Below, piece by piece: positions 8,834-18,195 of a DNA stretch of 64,000 nucleotides. A program made the translations under genes and the position numbers. Below the pieces are notes generated by a model. The model made no database searches. It was not told where the DNA came from and was given only the letters and a program-made list of their open reading frames with translations. How positions within the stretch are numbered: the stretch's first letter is position 1; the number at the start of each line of letters is the position of its first letter. This stretch comes from Psychrosphaera sp. F3M07. Lineage in GTDB: Bacteria; Pseudomonadota; Gammaproteobacteria; Enterobacterales; Alteromonadaceae. The stretch spans positions 57,173-121,172 of the forward strand of contig NZ_JAHKPJ010000021.1 of the NCBI RefSeq assembly GCF_018860345.1, read 5' to 3'.

Positions 8834-9200
8834 GGTTACAGTGCCCAGTCCAAGAAAAAGCCAAATCAGTTTAGTAGACGCCCTGCATTTTAATTGTCTT
8901 GCTTTTGATCTTGTTCTCGATTTAATTCAAACAAATATTGGGTGGCGGGCGGCGCTCTGTTTCATTATTACTAACCGCTTACATTTTGGGCTGTTGCAAA
9001 AAGAAAACTTGCCGTAAGGGCGAAACCTATATTTCAGCTAAGTAAGGTTAAACAGTATTAACAATAAACAAATTGAGTCTGTGCAGTAAGGCCTAAACCT
9101 TTAAGAAAATTATGCACTTTGTAATAGTTAATTCTCATTTCATAGCTTATAACTATTGAGTGGTTGTAAGAAATCAAAATATGCACCTTAAGGGTAATAA
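8834..9200. other. Intergenic region, no gene seen
   Basis: These 367 bases hold no convincing gene. A 66-codon open frame (8817-9017) overlaps the terminator, and its product looks unlike any family. A GC-richer patch at about 8938-8957 (GGGTGGCGGGCGGCGCTCTG) stands out against the AT-rich surroundings and may be a fragment of a dispersed repeat or decayed gene. The region must also carry the promoter of the next gene, whose ribosome-binding site is AAGGG at about 9189. Confidence 0.4.
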
Positions 9201-9803
9201 ATGAATCTTGATGTAAAAGTAAAACTAAATGAGCCGCTAAAACTAGAATCTATCATTAAAAGAACCGCTCAACATTATGGCCGTATGTTGGAGACGTTTC
9301 GTCCATTTGCTAAGGGTGGCGAACTGAATGAACGAAACTTAACCACCCAATTTTTGATTGAGATTAAAAATAGCCATCCTAATGCCATTATCTGCCAAGA
9401 GTTCCATATTCCTGAATACAGTTCCAAAAAAGACTCTGCGTTTGTAGATGCTGTTGTTATTACCAACGACACTGTGCTTTTTATAGAAGCAAAAAGAAAC
9501 GCTGCGATTATGAGTAATTTTGATGCAATTAACTTGGATATCAAAAAGCTCAACAGTGCAGCGCTAAAAAAACAGTTTAAAGCGGTTTGTGATGTTAGAG
9601 AATTTGTTCTTCCGCAATCTGCTTATGGGGTGGTGTTGGCCGACGCATGGAAGAAAAGTTTGACGGATAAGTGGCTTACTGAATACGTCAATGATACAGA
9701 GGTTGCGTTAAAGCCAAACTTCCAAAAAATAGCCAGTTTTCCTGATTACTCAGAAGATTATGACTTGCTCTATGGTGTGTTTAAACTTGATTTAAGTGAT
9801 TAG
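9201..9803 (+). CDS. PD-(D/E)XK-like protein of unknown function
   Basis: A 200-residue soluble protein. A stretch near residues 70-97 reads Q-E-F-H-I-P, then F-V-D-A-V-V-I, then V-L-F-I-E-A-K-R. This D-x(n)-E-x-K arrangement on hydrophobic strands, with an upstream Glu, is the signature of the PD-(D/E)XK nuclease fold (restriction enzymes, Holliday-junction resolvases and many orphans). There is no neighbouring methylase or helicase, so it is not an obvious restriction system. The ribosome-binding site AAGGG precedes the ATG. The fold call is pattern-based, and nuclease activity is inference. Confidence 0.55.
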   Translation: MNLDVKVKLNEPLKLESIIKRTAQHYGRMLETFRPFAKGGELNERNLTTQFLIEIKNSHPNAIICQEFHIPEYSSKKDSAFVDAVVITNDTVLFIEAKRNAAIMSNFDAINLDIKKLNSAALKKQFKAVCDVREFVLPQSAYGVVLADAWKKSLTDKWLTEYVNDTEVALKPNFQKIASFPDYSEDYDLLYGVFKLDLSD

Positions 9804-9824
9804 GCTGCGCATGACTTTGATAGC

Positions 9825-9857
9825 TTAACCCGCTAGTGCAAAAAACTAGCGGATTAA
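9825..9857. terminator. Stem-loop between convergent genes
   Basis: CCGCTAGT (9830-9837) pairs perfectly with ACTAGCGG (9845-9852) around a GCAAAAA loop, and the flanking TTAA/TTAA sequences are also symmetric. It lies between two convergent stops and probably ends transcription, although neither side has a long T tract. Confidence 0.5.
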
Positions 9858-9888
9858 ATTCAATGCCAGATATATTTGGCTGTTTAGT

Positions 9889-11556
9889 TTAATTATTGCG
9901 TTCTACGTGTTCGAGCGCAGCTTGTAATGCTTCACTTCTGTTTTTAAATTCATTGCTGCTTAATTGACTGTTTGCAGAAATTAACTGCAAGATATTAAAT
10001 TTCTCTAATTGTTGGCGAGTTTGTACATGTTCGCACAACAAAATGACTTCACAATTTGTGTCCAATGCATCTTTAACTGCATTTTCTAATGCTAAGCCAA
10101 CCGTGACATCTATCATGGGCACGTCGGTTAAATCTAAAATCATAACTTGATAGTCCGATATGCTTGAATGTTGGCGTGTAATTGCTTTGGATACACTGAA
10201 TATCATTGGCCCAGACAGATAAAAGAAAAGTACGTTGCCATTGGCTTTATCTAACAATTGGCGTTCATCATTGGTTAAAGGCACGTCATTTTCATCTGCG
10301 TCACTGATGGCTTTGATTTTACGTGCTTGTTCTTTACTTAATTTCTCAATAATGATGATATTTGAAATAAACACCCCCAAACCAACAGCTGCAATTAAGT
10401 CAACAAATACGGTTAAGAACATAACGCCATACATGATGGCCATACCATGAATACTGACTTTATGAGCCCGTTGTATAAAACTCCAATCTAGAATGTTAAA
10501 ACCAACGTATACCGCAATACCAGCTAATACCGACATGGGAATAGGTTCGGTTAATCCACCGGCCACAATCACGACTAACGCCAGTACACCGGCACGGACT
10601 ATGCCGGATAACGGTGATCTTGCACCCACTTGGATGTTGGTGACTGTGCCCATAGTGGCACCTGCACCTGGAAGCGCGCCAAACAAACCTGAGATCATAT
10701 TGGCTAAACCTTGTCCTCTTAACTCTTTGTCAGAGTCGTGTTCCTTACGAGTCAGTGAGTCGCCTATAACGGCGGTTAACAAGGTATCAATACAACCTAA
10801 TGTGCCTAGTACTAAAGCATCAATCACCATAATGGTAAACATGTCGGCGTTAAAATGAGGGATGATCAGTGACGGTAAACCTGCTGGGATTTCGCCAATT
10901 CGTCTAATGGTATCGGTATCAAATAATATGATTGAGATAAGCGTAACCACAACTAACGCGACTAATTGTGCTGGTACGTACTTTCTATAATGTTTTGGAA
11001 AATAAAATAAAATCCCTAAGGTTAGTGCACCTAAGAACAGTTCACTAAATTTAAAATTGTATAGTGTGTTTGGTAATGCCGATAGGGTGCCTAGTACGCC
11101 GCCAGAAGGTGCTGAGTGACCTAAAAGGGGTGACAGTTGCAAGATGATTAATATGACGCCAATCCCCGACATAAAGCCGGATATAACGCTGTAAGGCATT
11201 AAGGTTACGTATTTACCTAACTTAAGTGTACCGAGTAATATTTGAAAAGCACCGGCCATCATGACCACGGTAAATGACATGGCAACGCCAGTCTCAGGAT
11301 ATTTGGCCATCATACTGGTTAATATTGCCGTCATAATCACGGTCATAGGGCCAGTTGGTTCTGAAATTAGGGTTGAAGAGCCACCAAAAAGAGCGGCAAA
11401 AAGGCCAACCATAATAGCACCCCACAGACCCGCTTCTGCGCCAGCTCCGGATGCGACACCAAAGGCTAACGCAAGGGGTAAAGAGATTATTGCAGTAGTA
11501 ACACCACCAAAAATATCGCCTTTTAGGTCGATACTGTCAAAACGATTTCCAAGCAT
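9889..11556 (-). CDS. SulP/SLC26-family anion transporter with STAS domain
   Basis: A 555-residue inner-membrane transporter. The N-terminal part has about 12-14 hydrophobic helices (residues about 10-410). It includes the family pattern near the start, D-x-x-G-G-V-T-T-A-I-I-S-L-P-L-A-L-A-F-G, and the S-E-P-T-G-P-M-T substrate-site segment near residue 66. Residues about 440-550 form a cytoplasmic STAS domain with V-M-I-L-D-L-T-D-V-P-M-I-D-V-T. The family moves sulfate, bicarbonate or other anions with Na+ or H+. A length near 555 and the absence of cysteine-biosynthesis neighbours fit bicarbonate-type (BicA-like) members as well as sulfate ones, so the substrate is left open. It is a single gene with its promoter in the 11557-11819 gap. 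Confidence 0.88.
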   Translation of the reverse strand: MLGNRFDSIDLKGDIFGGVTTAIISLPLALAFGVASGAGAEAGLWGAIMVGLFAALFGGSSTLISEPTGPMTVIMTAILTSMMAKYPETGVAMSFTVVMMAGAFQILLGTLKLGKYVTLMPYSVISGFMSGIGVILIILQLSPLLGHSAPSGGVLGTLSALPNTLYNFKFSELFLGALTLGILFYFPKHYRKYVPAQLVALVVVTLISIILFDTDTIRRIGEIPAGLPSLIIPHFNADMFTIMVIDALVLGTLGCIDTLLTAVIGDSLTRKEHDSDKELRGQGLANMISGLFGALPGAGATMGTVTNIQVGARSPLSGIVRAGVLALVVIVAGGLTEPIPMSVLAGIAVYVGFNILDWSFIQRAHKVSIHGMAIMYGVMFLTVFVDLIAAVGLGVFISNIIIIEKLSKEQARKIKAISDADENDVPLTNDERQLLDKANGNVLFFYLSGPMIFSVSKAITRQHSSISDYQVMILDLTDVPMIDVTVGLALENAVKDALDTNCEVILLCEHVQTRQQLEKFNILQLISANSQLSSNEFKNRSEALQAALEHVERNN

Positions 11557-11819
11557 ATTAACAACTACCTACATCAGAATGAAAAGACTGGATTATTTTA
11601 ACAGAAGTTAAAAATCGTGAGTATATGGAAGCCTGCTGTTTAGTAAATAAGTTATTTATTGGTAAGAGGTGTTGATGTGTAAACTCGTTCAAAAATACAG
11701 TTAACGGGAAATAATATTAATAACCAGTTTTCAGTTTAGACAAAAACACACACCTTAGTTAAGGCGCTAAATATTTGAGCTAATTAATAGAGTTAATTAA
11801 AAGCGCCATAGTAATGAAA

Positions 11820-14800
11820 TTATTTCCTTAATCGATCATGCCTTACTAAGTCCGTTAGGTTATTTAGCGGTTCTGGTTTATGAAAGTGGAAACCTTGTAA
11901 ATAGTCCACACCTATATCAATTAAGTAATCTGTTATGGCCTTTGAACCAACAAACTCAGCTACGGTTTGAATGCCTAATGTTTTACCTATGTCTGCCATT
12001 GATTTGACCATTGCTTGGTCAAGTGGGTCTTTATCTACGTTTCTTATAAAACTGCCATCAATTTTAAGATAATTAACCGGTAGGTTTTTAAGATAGTTAA
12101 ATGAAGATAAGCCAGCACCAAAGTCATCAAGGGCAAACTTAAAACCTTCTGCTCGTAATCGTTCGATAAACGCAGACGCTTTTGAAATGCTGCCTATTGC
12201 GGCCGTTTCAGTAATTTCAAAACAAATATCTGCCGGATTAATGTTAAATTCTTTTTGATAAATTTCGATCTCTTCGATGATCTCGGTTTTATCTATGGAT
12301 TTACCGGATAAGTTGATGGCACATTTTACTTGATGATCAGCCAGTATTTTTCTTTGTTTATTTAACCATGCAAACGTGTGGAAAATGACCCAGGCGTCAA
12401 TTTTGTGAATTAAGCCATAACGTTCAGCCGCCGGCAAAAATGCATTAGGCGGTATGATTAATCCATCGTCTTCTTTCATGCGGATTAAGATTTCAAAGTG
12501 CAATGGCGGTTTTTGTCCTGCAATAGGTGCTGTAGAAGGGGTAATAAGTTGGAAGAACAGTTCAAACCCATTTTCTTGTGTAATAGCACCTTGCAAGCGT
12601 CCTGCCCAATGGGCGTCTCCACTTATCTGTTCTATTTCTGCATCTGTTTTTTTGAATACGGAGACTTGGTTCTTGCCTCGTTTTTTAGAGGTGTAACAGG
12701 CAGAGTCAGCTTGAATTAATACGTCTTGCACGTTGGTTGTTTGTTCATTGATCTCGACTACGCCAACACTAGTGGTGACTCTAAATTCTTTTTTGTCTTG
12801 AATGTACTTGTACTCAGCTATTTTCTCTCTGATCTTTTCTGCTATTAACAAGCTTCGGTCAATAGGGCAGTCGTGTAATATGATGGCAAATTCGTCGCCG
12901 CCCAATCGGGCTAGGGTGTCTTGATGACGAATGGTTTCTTTCATTATATTACTGACGTCTTTTAATAAAGTGTCTCCTGCGGCATGGCCACAAATATCAT
13001 TTACAAATTTAAACTCGTCTAAATCGATAAAGATTAAGCTGTGTTCAATGTTGGAATGAGTTTGAACGTCATTCACTACATGCTGCAGTCGGATATCAAA
13101 CTCACGACGATTAAATAGGTCGGTTAACGGATCATGGGTTGCTTGATGGTTTAACTTTGACTGTATTTGTTGGGATTGAGTTATGTCTTGGAACACTATA
13201 ACAATACCCGAGAGTTTGTTGTCTTTATCAAAAATGGGGGAGGCGGTATAACGTATGGCATATACATCGTCGCTGCGACTAAACAATAGTTGGCTTTTTT
13301 GAGTGATAATGGTTTTTTTATCTTGATTTATCAGCTTAATTAATTGGTCACTAGGGTGATCTGTGATTTTATCAACAGCGCAAAATACTCTATGTAAAGG
13401 TTTGCCAAGTGCATCTTTATCTAACCAACCAGTAAGTTTGGCGGCGGTTCGGTTAATGTATTGCACGTTTCCGTTAGGAGAGGTTGAAATAACCCCATCG
13501 CCTATGGAGTCTAAGGTTTTCTTGGCCTTTTCTTTTTCTTGAAATAAGTCGTTCTCGGCTATTTTTTGTAACGTAATGTCGTGCACAAAACAGATAGTTT
13601 CACCTTGATTATGGCTACTCTCCGACGCAGTCATATTGAGAAATATAGGTTCTTTTGATGTTGTTAATTCCCCTTCGACTGAAACGGTTTCAATGGTGTC
13701 AAAAATAGCAACCCAAGGTAAGTGTGTAATATTAACTTGTTGTGGCAACGCTAATGCTTTTTGTCGATGAATTAACTGATTTAGTGGTAAAGGGAAATGA
13801 TGGTTGTCGGTAATGCCAAAAATCGCTTTTGCTGCAGGGTTTGCATTAATGACATTTGCGTCTTTGTCTAACGTTAATATGCCAGCTTGAACGTCTTTAA
13901 TAATGGTTTTTGTTTTTTGCACGGCATCTTCAGCACGTTCCATTAATTGATTGTATTTTTGTGCGATTTGTCCTACTTCAGTGAAAGGTTCAACGGGTAA
14001 ACGTTTGGATAAGTCTTTATCTACATTGGCATCATTTACAGTTAACAAAAAGTCAATTAAGTCGGTGCGCGCCCCATGTTCTGACACATTTAACCCTATC
14101 TCTTCTTGCTCGGGAGTGACACGTAATCGGAAGAAGTAACGAGCTGTTTTTAATAAACACCAAGTCAGTGTAAACGTCCAAATTGCACAGGCTATAATCC
14201 CAATTAATTGTGCTTGTAACTGTTCCCAACGGCTCAGTCCAGTACCTAACAGGGATAGATCAGCAAATATGGCTACTGCTAACGTACCCCATATTCCAGC
14301 AAATAAATGAGCCGGAATCGCGTCAATGGCATCATCAATTTTATAACGCGCTAATAACGCCGAACCATAATAAACAATTACACCACCCACAGCGCCAATA
14401 ACTATGGCGGCAGGTTGTCCAACGGCATGACAGCCAGCTGTAATAGATACCAATCCTGCGATTATACCGTTAAGAGGCGCAACGCTGGTTTGCACATACT
14501 GATTTTTAGCAAAGATGCTAAGTAAATAACTGCTAATGCCTCCAGCCATTGCGGCCATAATTGTGTTGACTATGATCGTCGGCACTAAGTTGTTGAATTC
14601 TAAAGTACTGCCGGCATTAAATCCTATCCAGCCTATGATAAACAAGATAATAGCTAAGGTAGCTAAAGTAAGGTTACTGGCGGATATATGTTGGCGTCCT
14701 TTTTCAAACACTCCGGTTCTTGGACCAATAATTAATATGGCAGCCAGTGATGCCCAGCCACCTAAACTATGCACCACAGTGGAACCTGCAAAATCAACAA

Positions 14801-15257
14801 AACCAATACGGCCTAAATAACCTTGCTCACCACCTAAAGCTCCGCCCCAGGTTAAATGGGTAAAGATAGGATATATAAGGGCTGCGACAATCACTGCGAT
14901 AAATAAATAGGCCGAAAATCGAGTTCTTTCTGCAATAGCACCAGAGACGATAGTGATCGCTGTGGCGCAAAACATAGCTTGGAATAAGAAAAAGCTGCCC
15001 AACTCTGGTGAGTTTTCATCTATGGTAACAAAGAAATAATTAGTGCCTAATGTACCGCTCCATGAGTCACCAAAAGAAAGCCCAAACCCTACAGCCCACC
15101 AAACCATGAAGGTGACGACTAAATCGGCTAAGTTTTTCATGGCAACATTGATTGAATTTTTAGTTCTGGTCAGCCCCGATTCAAAACAAAGAAAGCCCGC
15201 TTGCATGATAAGCACCAAAATGGTGCCAAACATTAGCCATAATGTATCAATTGTCAC
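11820..15257 (-). CDS. Ammonium transporter fused to PAS-PAS-GGDEF-EAL
   Basis: A 1145-residue fusion. Residues 1-385 are a complete Amt/Rh channel domain. It keeps the twin-histidine pair (His163 in D-F-A-G-S-T-V-V-H and His317 in I-P-A-H), the A-E-R-T-R-F segment and Phe residues near 92-96. A HAMP-like linker (about 412-445) is followed by two PAS-type domains (about 447-570 and 575-697). A GGDEF domain follows (about 703-870; intact GGDEF at 786-790 and an RxxD inhibitory site at 777-780), then an EAL domain (about 890-1140; E-I-L-I-R, N-L-S, E-I-T-E-T, D-D-F-G and L-K-I-D-G present). Both c-di-GMP synthesis and breakdown therefore look possible. Amt domains fused to kinases are known ammonium sensors; by analogy this protein would couple external ammonium to c-di-GMP. 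No glnK/glnB gene adjoins it. Confidence 0.9.
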   Translation of the reverse strand: MTIDTLWLMFGTILVLIMQAGFLCFESGLTRTKNSINVAMKNLADLVVTFMVWWAVGFGLSFGDSWSGTLGTNYFFVTIDENSPELGSFFLFQAMFCATAITIVSGAIAERTRFSAYLFIAVIVAALIYPIFTHLTWGGALGGEQGYLGRIGFVDFAGSTVVHSLGGWASLAAILIIGPRTGVFEKGRQHISASNLTLATLAIILFIIGWIGFNAGSTLEFNNLVPTIIVNTIMAAMAGGISSYLLSIFAKNQYVQTSVAPLNGIIAGLVSITAGCHAVGQPAAIVIGAVGGVIVYYGSALLARYKIDDAIDAIPAHLFAGIWGTLAVAIFADLSLLGTGLSRWEQLQAQLIGIIACAIWTFTLTWCLLKTARYFFRLRVTPEQEEIGLNVSEHGARTDLIDFLLTVNDANVDKDLSKRLPVEPFTEVGQIAQKYNQLMERAEDAVQKTKTIIKDVQAGILTLDKDANVINANPAAKAIFGITDNHHFPLPLNQLIHRQKALALPQQVNITHLPWVAIFDTIETVSVEGELTTSKEPIFLNMTASESSHNQGETICFVHDITLQKIAENDLFQEKEKAKKTLDSIGDGVISTSPNGNVQYINRTAAKLTGWLDKDALGKPLHRVFCAVDKITDHPSDQLIKLINQDKKTIITQKSQLLFSRSDDVYAIRYTASPIFDKDNKLSGIVIVFQDITQSQQIQSKLNHQATHDPLTDLFNRREFDIRLQHVVNDVQTHSNIEHSLIFIDLDEFKFVNDICGHAAGDTLLKDVSNIMKETIRHQDTLARLGGDEFAIILHDCPIDRSLLIAEKIREKIAEYKYIQDKKEFRVTTSVGVVEINEQTTNVQDVLIQADSACYTSKKRGKNQVSVFKKTDAEIEQISGDAHWAGRLQGAITQENGFELFFQLITPSTAPIAGQKPPLHFEILIRMKEDDGLIIPPNAFLPAAERYGLIHKIDAWVIFHTFAWLNKQRKILADHQVKCAINLSGKSIDKTEIIEEIEIYQKEFNINPADICFEITETAAIGSISKASAFIERLRAEGFKFALDDFGAGLSSFNYLKNLPVNYLKIDGSFIRNVDKDPLDQAMVKSMADIGKTLGIQTVAEFVGSKAITDYLIDIGVDYLQGFHFHKPEPLNNLTDLVRHDRLRK

Positions 15258-15632
15258 TGTAACTCCTTTTGCTAAATAGACGTTAAAAACTATCTAACTA
15301 AAATACAATTTATTGATTTATATATATTTATTTTCATTCTATCAATGCTAAATATAATTAAAAAGGTGAGGGTTAAACATCTAAAGAGCAATAAACTTGC
15401 CATCAAGTAACATGTGAATTTTAATGTTAATTAAAGGACTAAAAAGGTGAGTGTAATTGGTTAAGTTAATCAATACCAATAAGTGGTCAAAATAACCAAC
15501 TTGTGGTTTTTGTAATTGTATGAAAAGCAGCTTGAATTTGCGATTCGCTGTTAAGTTGTTGTAATTGTTACGTAAAATATATTGGCATCGCGGTTGCAAT
15601 TCCATATATAACTTAACAAGAGGATGACAATT
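15258..15632. other. Intergenic region, divergent promoters
   Basis: This AT-rich stretch separates the Amt fusion (minus strand) from the DUF3718 gene (plus strand). A minus-strand open frame of 74 codons (15381-15605) shows no family features and is not called. An AAGAGG ribosome-binding site at 15618-15623 fits the ATG at 15633. No operator was recognised. Confidence 0.4.
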
Positions 15633-15965
15633 ATGAACACTTTCACAAAAACTATTACAACTATTGCTTTAACTTTATCAACAATCGGCATGGCAAACGC
15701 AGCTAATCAAGTTGTTGCCGCAGACGACTCAGTAACCAGTAAATTATGTGTTGTTGCCGCTCAAGGTAGTCGTGTTGAATTACACAATGCTATTAAAGAG
15801 TCGGGATTAAGCAAAAAATATATTGCTCAAAATGTAAATTGTAATGACCAAAGTATTTTAGAATTTGTACAAACACATTCTGACTCACCAGAAAAAATCA
15901 ACAATGTATTAACCAATGGTCGTTACAATACTAATGTTAACATTACTGATTTAGCATCAAACTAA
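15633..15965 (+). CDS. DUF3718 family secreted protein
   Basis: A 110-residue exported protein. A signal peptide ends about residue 23 (Ala-rich A-N-A-A-N). The mature part matches the DUF3718 family of Alteromonadales: L-C-V-V-A-A-Q-G-S, then K-E-S-G-L-S-K-K-Y-I, then V-N-C-N-D-Q-S-I-L-E-F. The two Cys may form a disulfide. The ATG at 15633 is chosen over the in-frame ATG at 15624, because the AAGAGG Shine-Dalgarno abuts 15624 but is correctly spaced for 15633. The family function is unknown. A strong terminator follows, so it is monocistronic. Confidence 0.8.
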   Translation: MNTFTKTITTIALTLSTIGMANAANQVVAADDSVTSKLCVVAAQGSRVELHNAIKESGLSKKYIAQNVNCNDQSILEFVQTHSDSPEKINNVLTNGRYNTNVNITDLASN

Positions 15966-15998
15966 GACTAATTCGTAATACAAATTAGACATTAAATT

Positions 15999-16023
15999 AA
16001 AGCAGCTTAGGCTGCTTTTTTTT
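15999..16023 (+). terminator. Rho-independent terminator after DUF3718 gene
   Basis: AAGCAGC, loop TTAG, GCTGCTT, then a T tract (16018-16023): a perfect 7-bp stem about 35 nt after the stop. Confidence 0.85.
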
Positions 16024-16264
16024 GTGCTTATGTTTGTCGCTTTAATTCAGGTTGTAACCGTGAAGTCTGATGCAGAGTGCTGGTTTTGATTGAACAAAAA
16101 TGACGAAATCTTTTATTTAGTTTTTATCAGTCATGCCTATTTTATTTTTATAGTTCAAATATATAAATCCATACCACTGTAAAAATTAATGATGTTTGCT
16201 AGTATCAAGCTATAGGAACCGGTATTTGGTGTGTTCTTAATCTCGTTTAATTGGAGCAGTTTGA

Positions 16265-16966
16265 ATGAATTTAACCTTAGTGCCAAATCGTATTAAGTTT
16301 TTATTAGCTTTGGTTACACTAGGTGTATGGGGTGAACCTTGTTACAGCCAGGATAAAAATGAACCTTATATTATTAGTTATGTTGAACATGAAGGTATCA
16401 TTAACTATTACGTTCCCTTATTAAAAAAAGCCTACAAAAAATTAGGCATCACGCCTGAGTTTTCCCAAATCAACGATCAAAGAGCATTAAGGTTACTCAA
16501 TGATGGTGTGATTGATGCCGATACTGCAAAATCTCTCGAAAGCATTGATAGTTATGACGCTATCACATATTTACCTACTCCAATTAGCCGCATTGAAGTA
16601 TTTCTGATTTGTCAGAAAAACGAGGTTTGTGATCTTTCACTGCTCGCTAACCCAGAAAAAAGTATGGCGCTTATTGGAGCTAACGAGTTTTATTCGGAAT
16701 TATTAACCGATAGCGAAATTAAACAGGTTGAACTGGTTAGCTTTGATACTCTGTTCAAAATATTTGATCAAGTAAAAGTAGATGCGGCGATTATCGTATT
16801 AGATGCCTATACAAAGCCGAAACTCCTAAAATATACCAATCACTTTTTGATCCAAGAAAAGTTAGGTTTTCACCTTATAAACCAAAAGCATAAAGCATTG
16901 ATCTTACCCTTGGAAAAAGCCATCACCGAAGTGTTAGAAGAGGGTAACTTTGCGATTTCTAAATAA
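16265..16966 (+). CDS. Periplasmic solute-binding-like protein (SBP family 3 type)
   Basis: A 233-residue protein with an N-terminal signal peptide (cleavage probably after C-Y-S, near residue 28). The mature part has the two-lobed amino-acid-binding-protein look: an early Y-I-I-S-Y-V-E-H-E-G strand, L-L-K-K-A-Y-K-K-L-G-I-T-P helix, then R-A-L-R-L-L-N-D-G-V-I-D-A-D. Such orphan proteins are common in Alteromonadales and Vibrionales and lie outside ABC operons, as here. The ligand is unknown. A GGAGCAG ribosome-binding site precedes the ATG. Confidence 0.65.
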   Translation: MNLTLVPNRIKFLLALVTLGVWGEPCYSQDKNEPYIISYVEHEGIINYYVPLLKKAYKKLGITPEFSQINDQRALRLLNDGVIDADTAKSLESIDSYDAITYLPTPISRIEVFLICQKNEVCDLSLLANPEKSMALIGANEFYSELLTDSEIKQVELVSFDTLFKIFDQVKVDAAIIVLDAYTKPKLLKYTNHFLIQEKLGFHLINQKHKALILPLEKAITEVLEEGNFAISK

Positions 16967-16981
16967 CCGCGTATAAGTGAT

Positions 16982-18043
16982 TTATCTTCTTAATGTGAGT
17001 TCTACCATGACAATGCCATGGTCCGTACTTTCGCCATCATGTTCAAATACAGGGTTGATTAGTTGTTTGTCGTAGGTTGTGTAGTTGCTGACTTGATAAA
17101 GACTATTGTGGTGACTCGCGTCAAATTCACTAGATAATAATATGTAATCCAATACCGAGCCTTTACCATTAAAATAATGGGTTGGGGCTCGTTGTGGCGC
17201 TTTTTGTATTTGTTCATTGATATCATCTGAGTCTGGGCTTTGCTTTAATTCATTCATATAAACGTTATTAAACAAATTCCAAGCGTCGTTTAAACAGTAT
17301 TTAGCAAGGTAGGCGTTTTGGTCAAAGGCCGAGACAAACCTTAGGTTATCGATGAGTAAGTGGCTTAATACACCGTCATGTAAAGTATTATTAAAATCGC
17401 CCATTAATATCATAGGGTAACCGGTGGCCTCACGTCGTTCTATCATATCAACCATTAACAAGGTTGCTTCGTTACCACGTTGCAAAGTTGAGCCCCAGCC
17501 ACCTGCAACTTGTGCTTTTAAGTTTTCGATTATGATTTGTTCAGGTGATAAATTGGTATTGCTGTCATCAAAATCTATCATTGAGCGCTTAGATTTAAAG
17601 TGCACTACATAACAGTCGCAACAACCTAAATGAGGAATCTCTATGTTTGCTCTTAATACTTTTCGGCTAAAAGAAAATTCAGTATCTACGCCAATAGATT
17701 GAACTAAATCGACATTAGGCTCTACGGCCACCACGTCTTTAATCGGATAACGTGATGCAATGGCCACAACAGGCCGACGGTAAATGAAGTCATCGATGAC
17801 TTCTGGCTCATCAACAACGGCAAAATAATCGTAACCTTGTTGTTTAACGAGCTTTTTTAATGACTCAGTGCTGAATACTTCTTGAAAGCCAATAATGTCA
17901 GGCTGATATTCGGTCAAGTAGTTACTGATCCAGTTTTGTTTTTTCTGCCATTGCTCAGCACTATATATACGTTCAAATTCATAATAAGCATTAGGTGGCT
18001 CAAGGTAATTAAACAAGTTGAACGTGGCTATGTTGAGTTGCAA
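16982..18043 (-). CDS. Endonuclease/exonuclease/phosphatase family protein
   Basis: A 353-residue EEP-fold protein. Motifs in order are N-I-A-T-F-N-L-F-N at the start, D-I-I-G-F-Q-E-V-F (metal-binding Glu near 54), M-G-D-F-N-N-T (near 216) and S-T-D-H-G-I-V near the C-terminus (catalytic Asp-His pair). The family hydrolyses phosphodiesters in DNA, RNA, phospholipids or phosphoinositides; the substrate cannot be told. No signal peptide is evident. The start is TTG at 18043; there is no nearby in-frame ATG and no good Shine-Dalgarno, so the exact start is uncertain. Confidence 0.8.
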   Translation of the reverse strand: MQLNIATFNLFNYLEPPNAYYEFERIYSAEQWQKKQNWISNYLTEYQPDIIGFQEVFSTESLKKLVKQQGYDYFAVVDEPEVIDDFIYRRPVVAIASRYPIKDVVAVEPNVDLVQSIGVDTEFSFSRKVLRANIEIPHLGCCDCYVVHFKSKRSMIDFDDSNTNLSPEQIIIENLKAQVAGGWGSTLQRGNEATLLMVDMIERREATGYPMILMGDFNNTLHDGVLSHLLIDNLRFVSAFDQNAYLAKYCLNDAWNLFNNVYMNELKQSPDSDDINEQIQKAPQRAPTHYFNGKGSVLDYILLSSEFDASHHNSLYQVSNYTTYDKQLINPVFEHDGESTDHGIVMVELTLRR

Positions 18044-18195
18044 ATTTGTGGTTGCTGTAGTGGAAGTTAACTGGTTAATGGTAGATATATTCCTGTCTTT
18101 GCGTAATCAGTAAATAAAATGTAAACGATAAAATCTATTTTTAACATAAATAACAACAAGCAAATAGTGAATAGATTAACCTCTATAGGTTGGGA

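Noticed and set aside
8817-9017. 66-codon open reading frame after the MocR gene
   Set aside because: It begins inside the terminator stem, has no ribosome-binding site, and its product shows no recognisable family or sensible composition.
15381-15605. 74-codon minus-strand open reading frame upstream of the DUF3718 gene
   Set aside because: No ribosome-binding site or family features were seen; it occupies the promoter region of two divergent genes.
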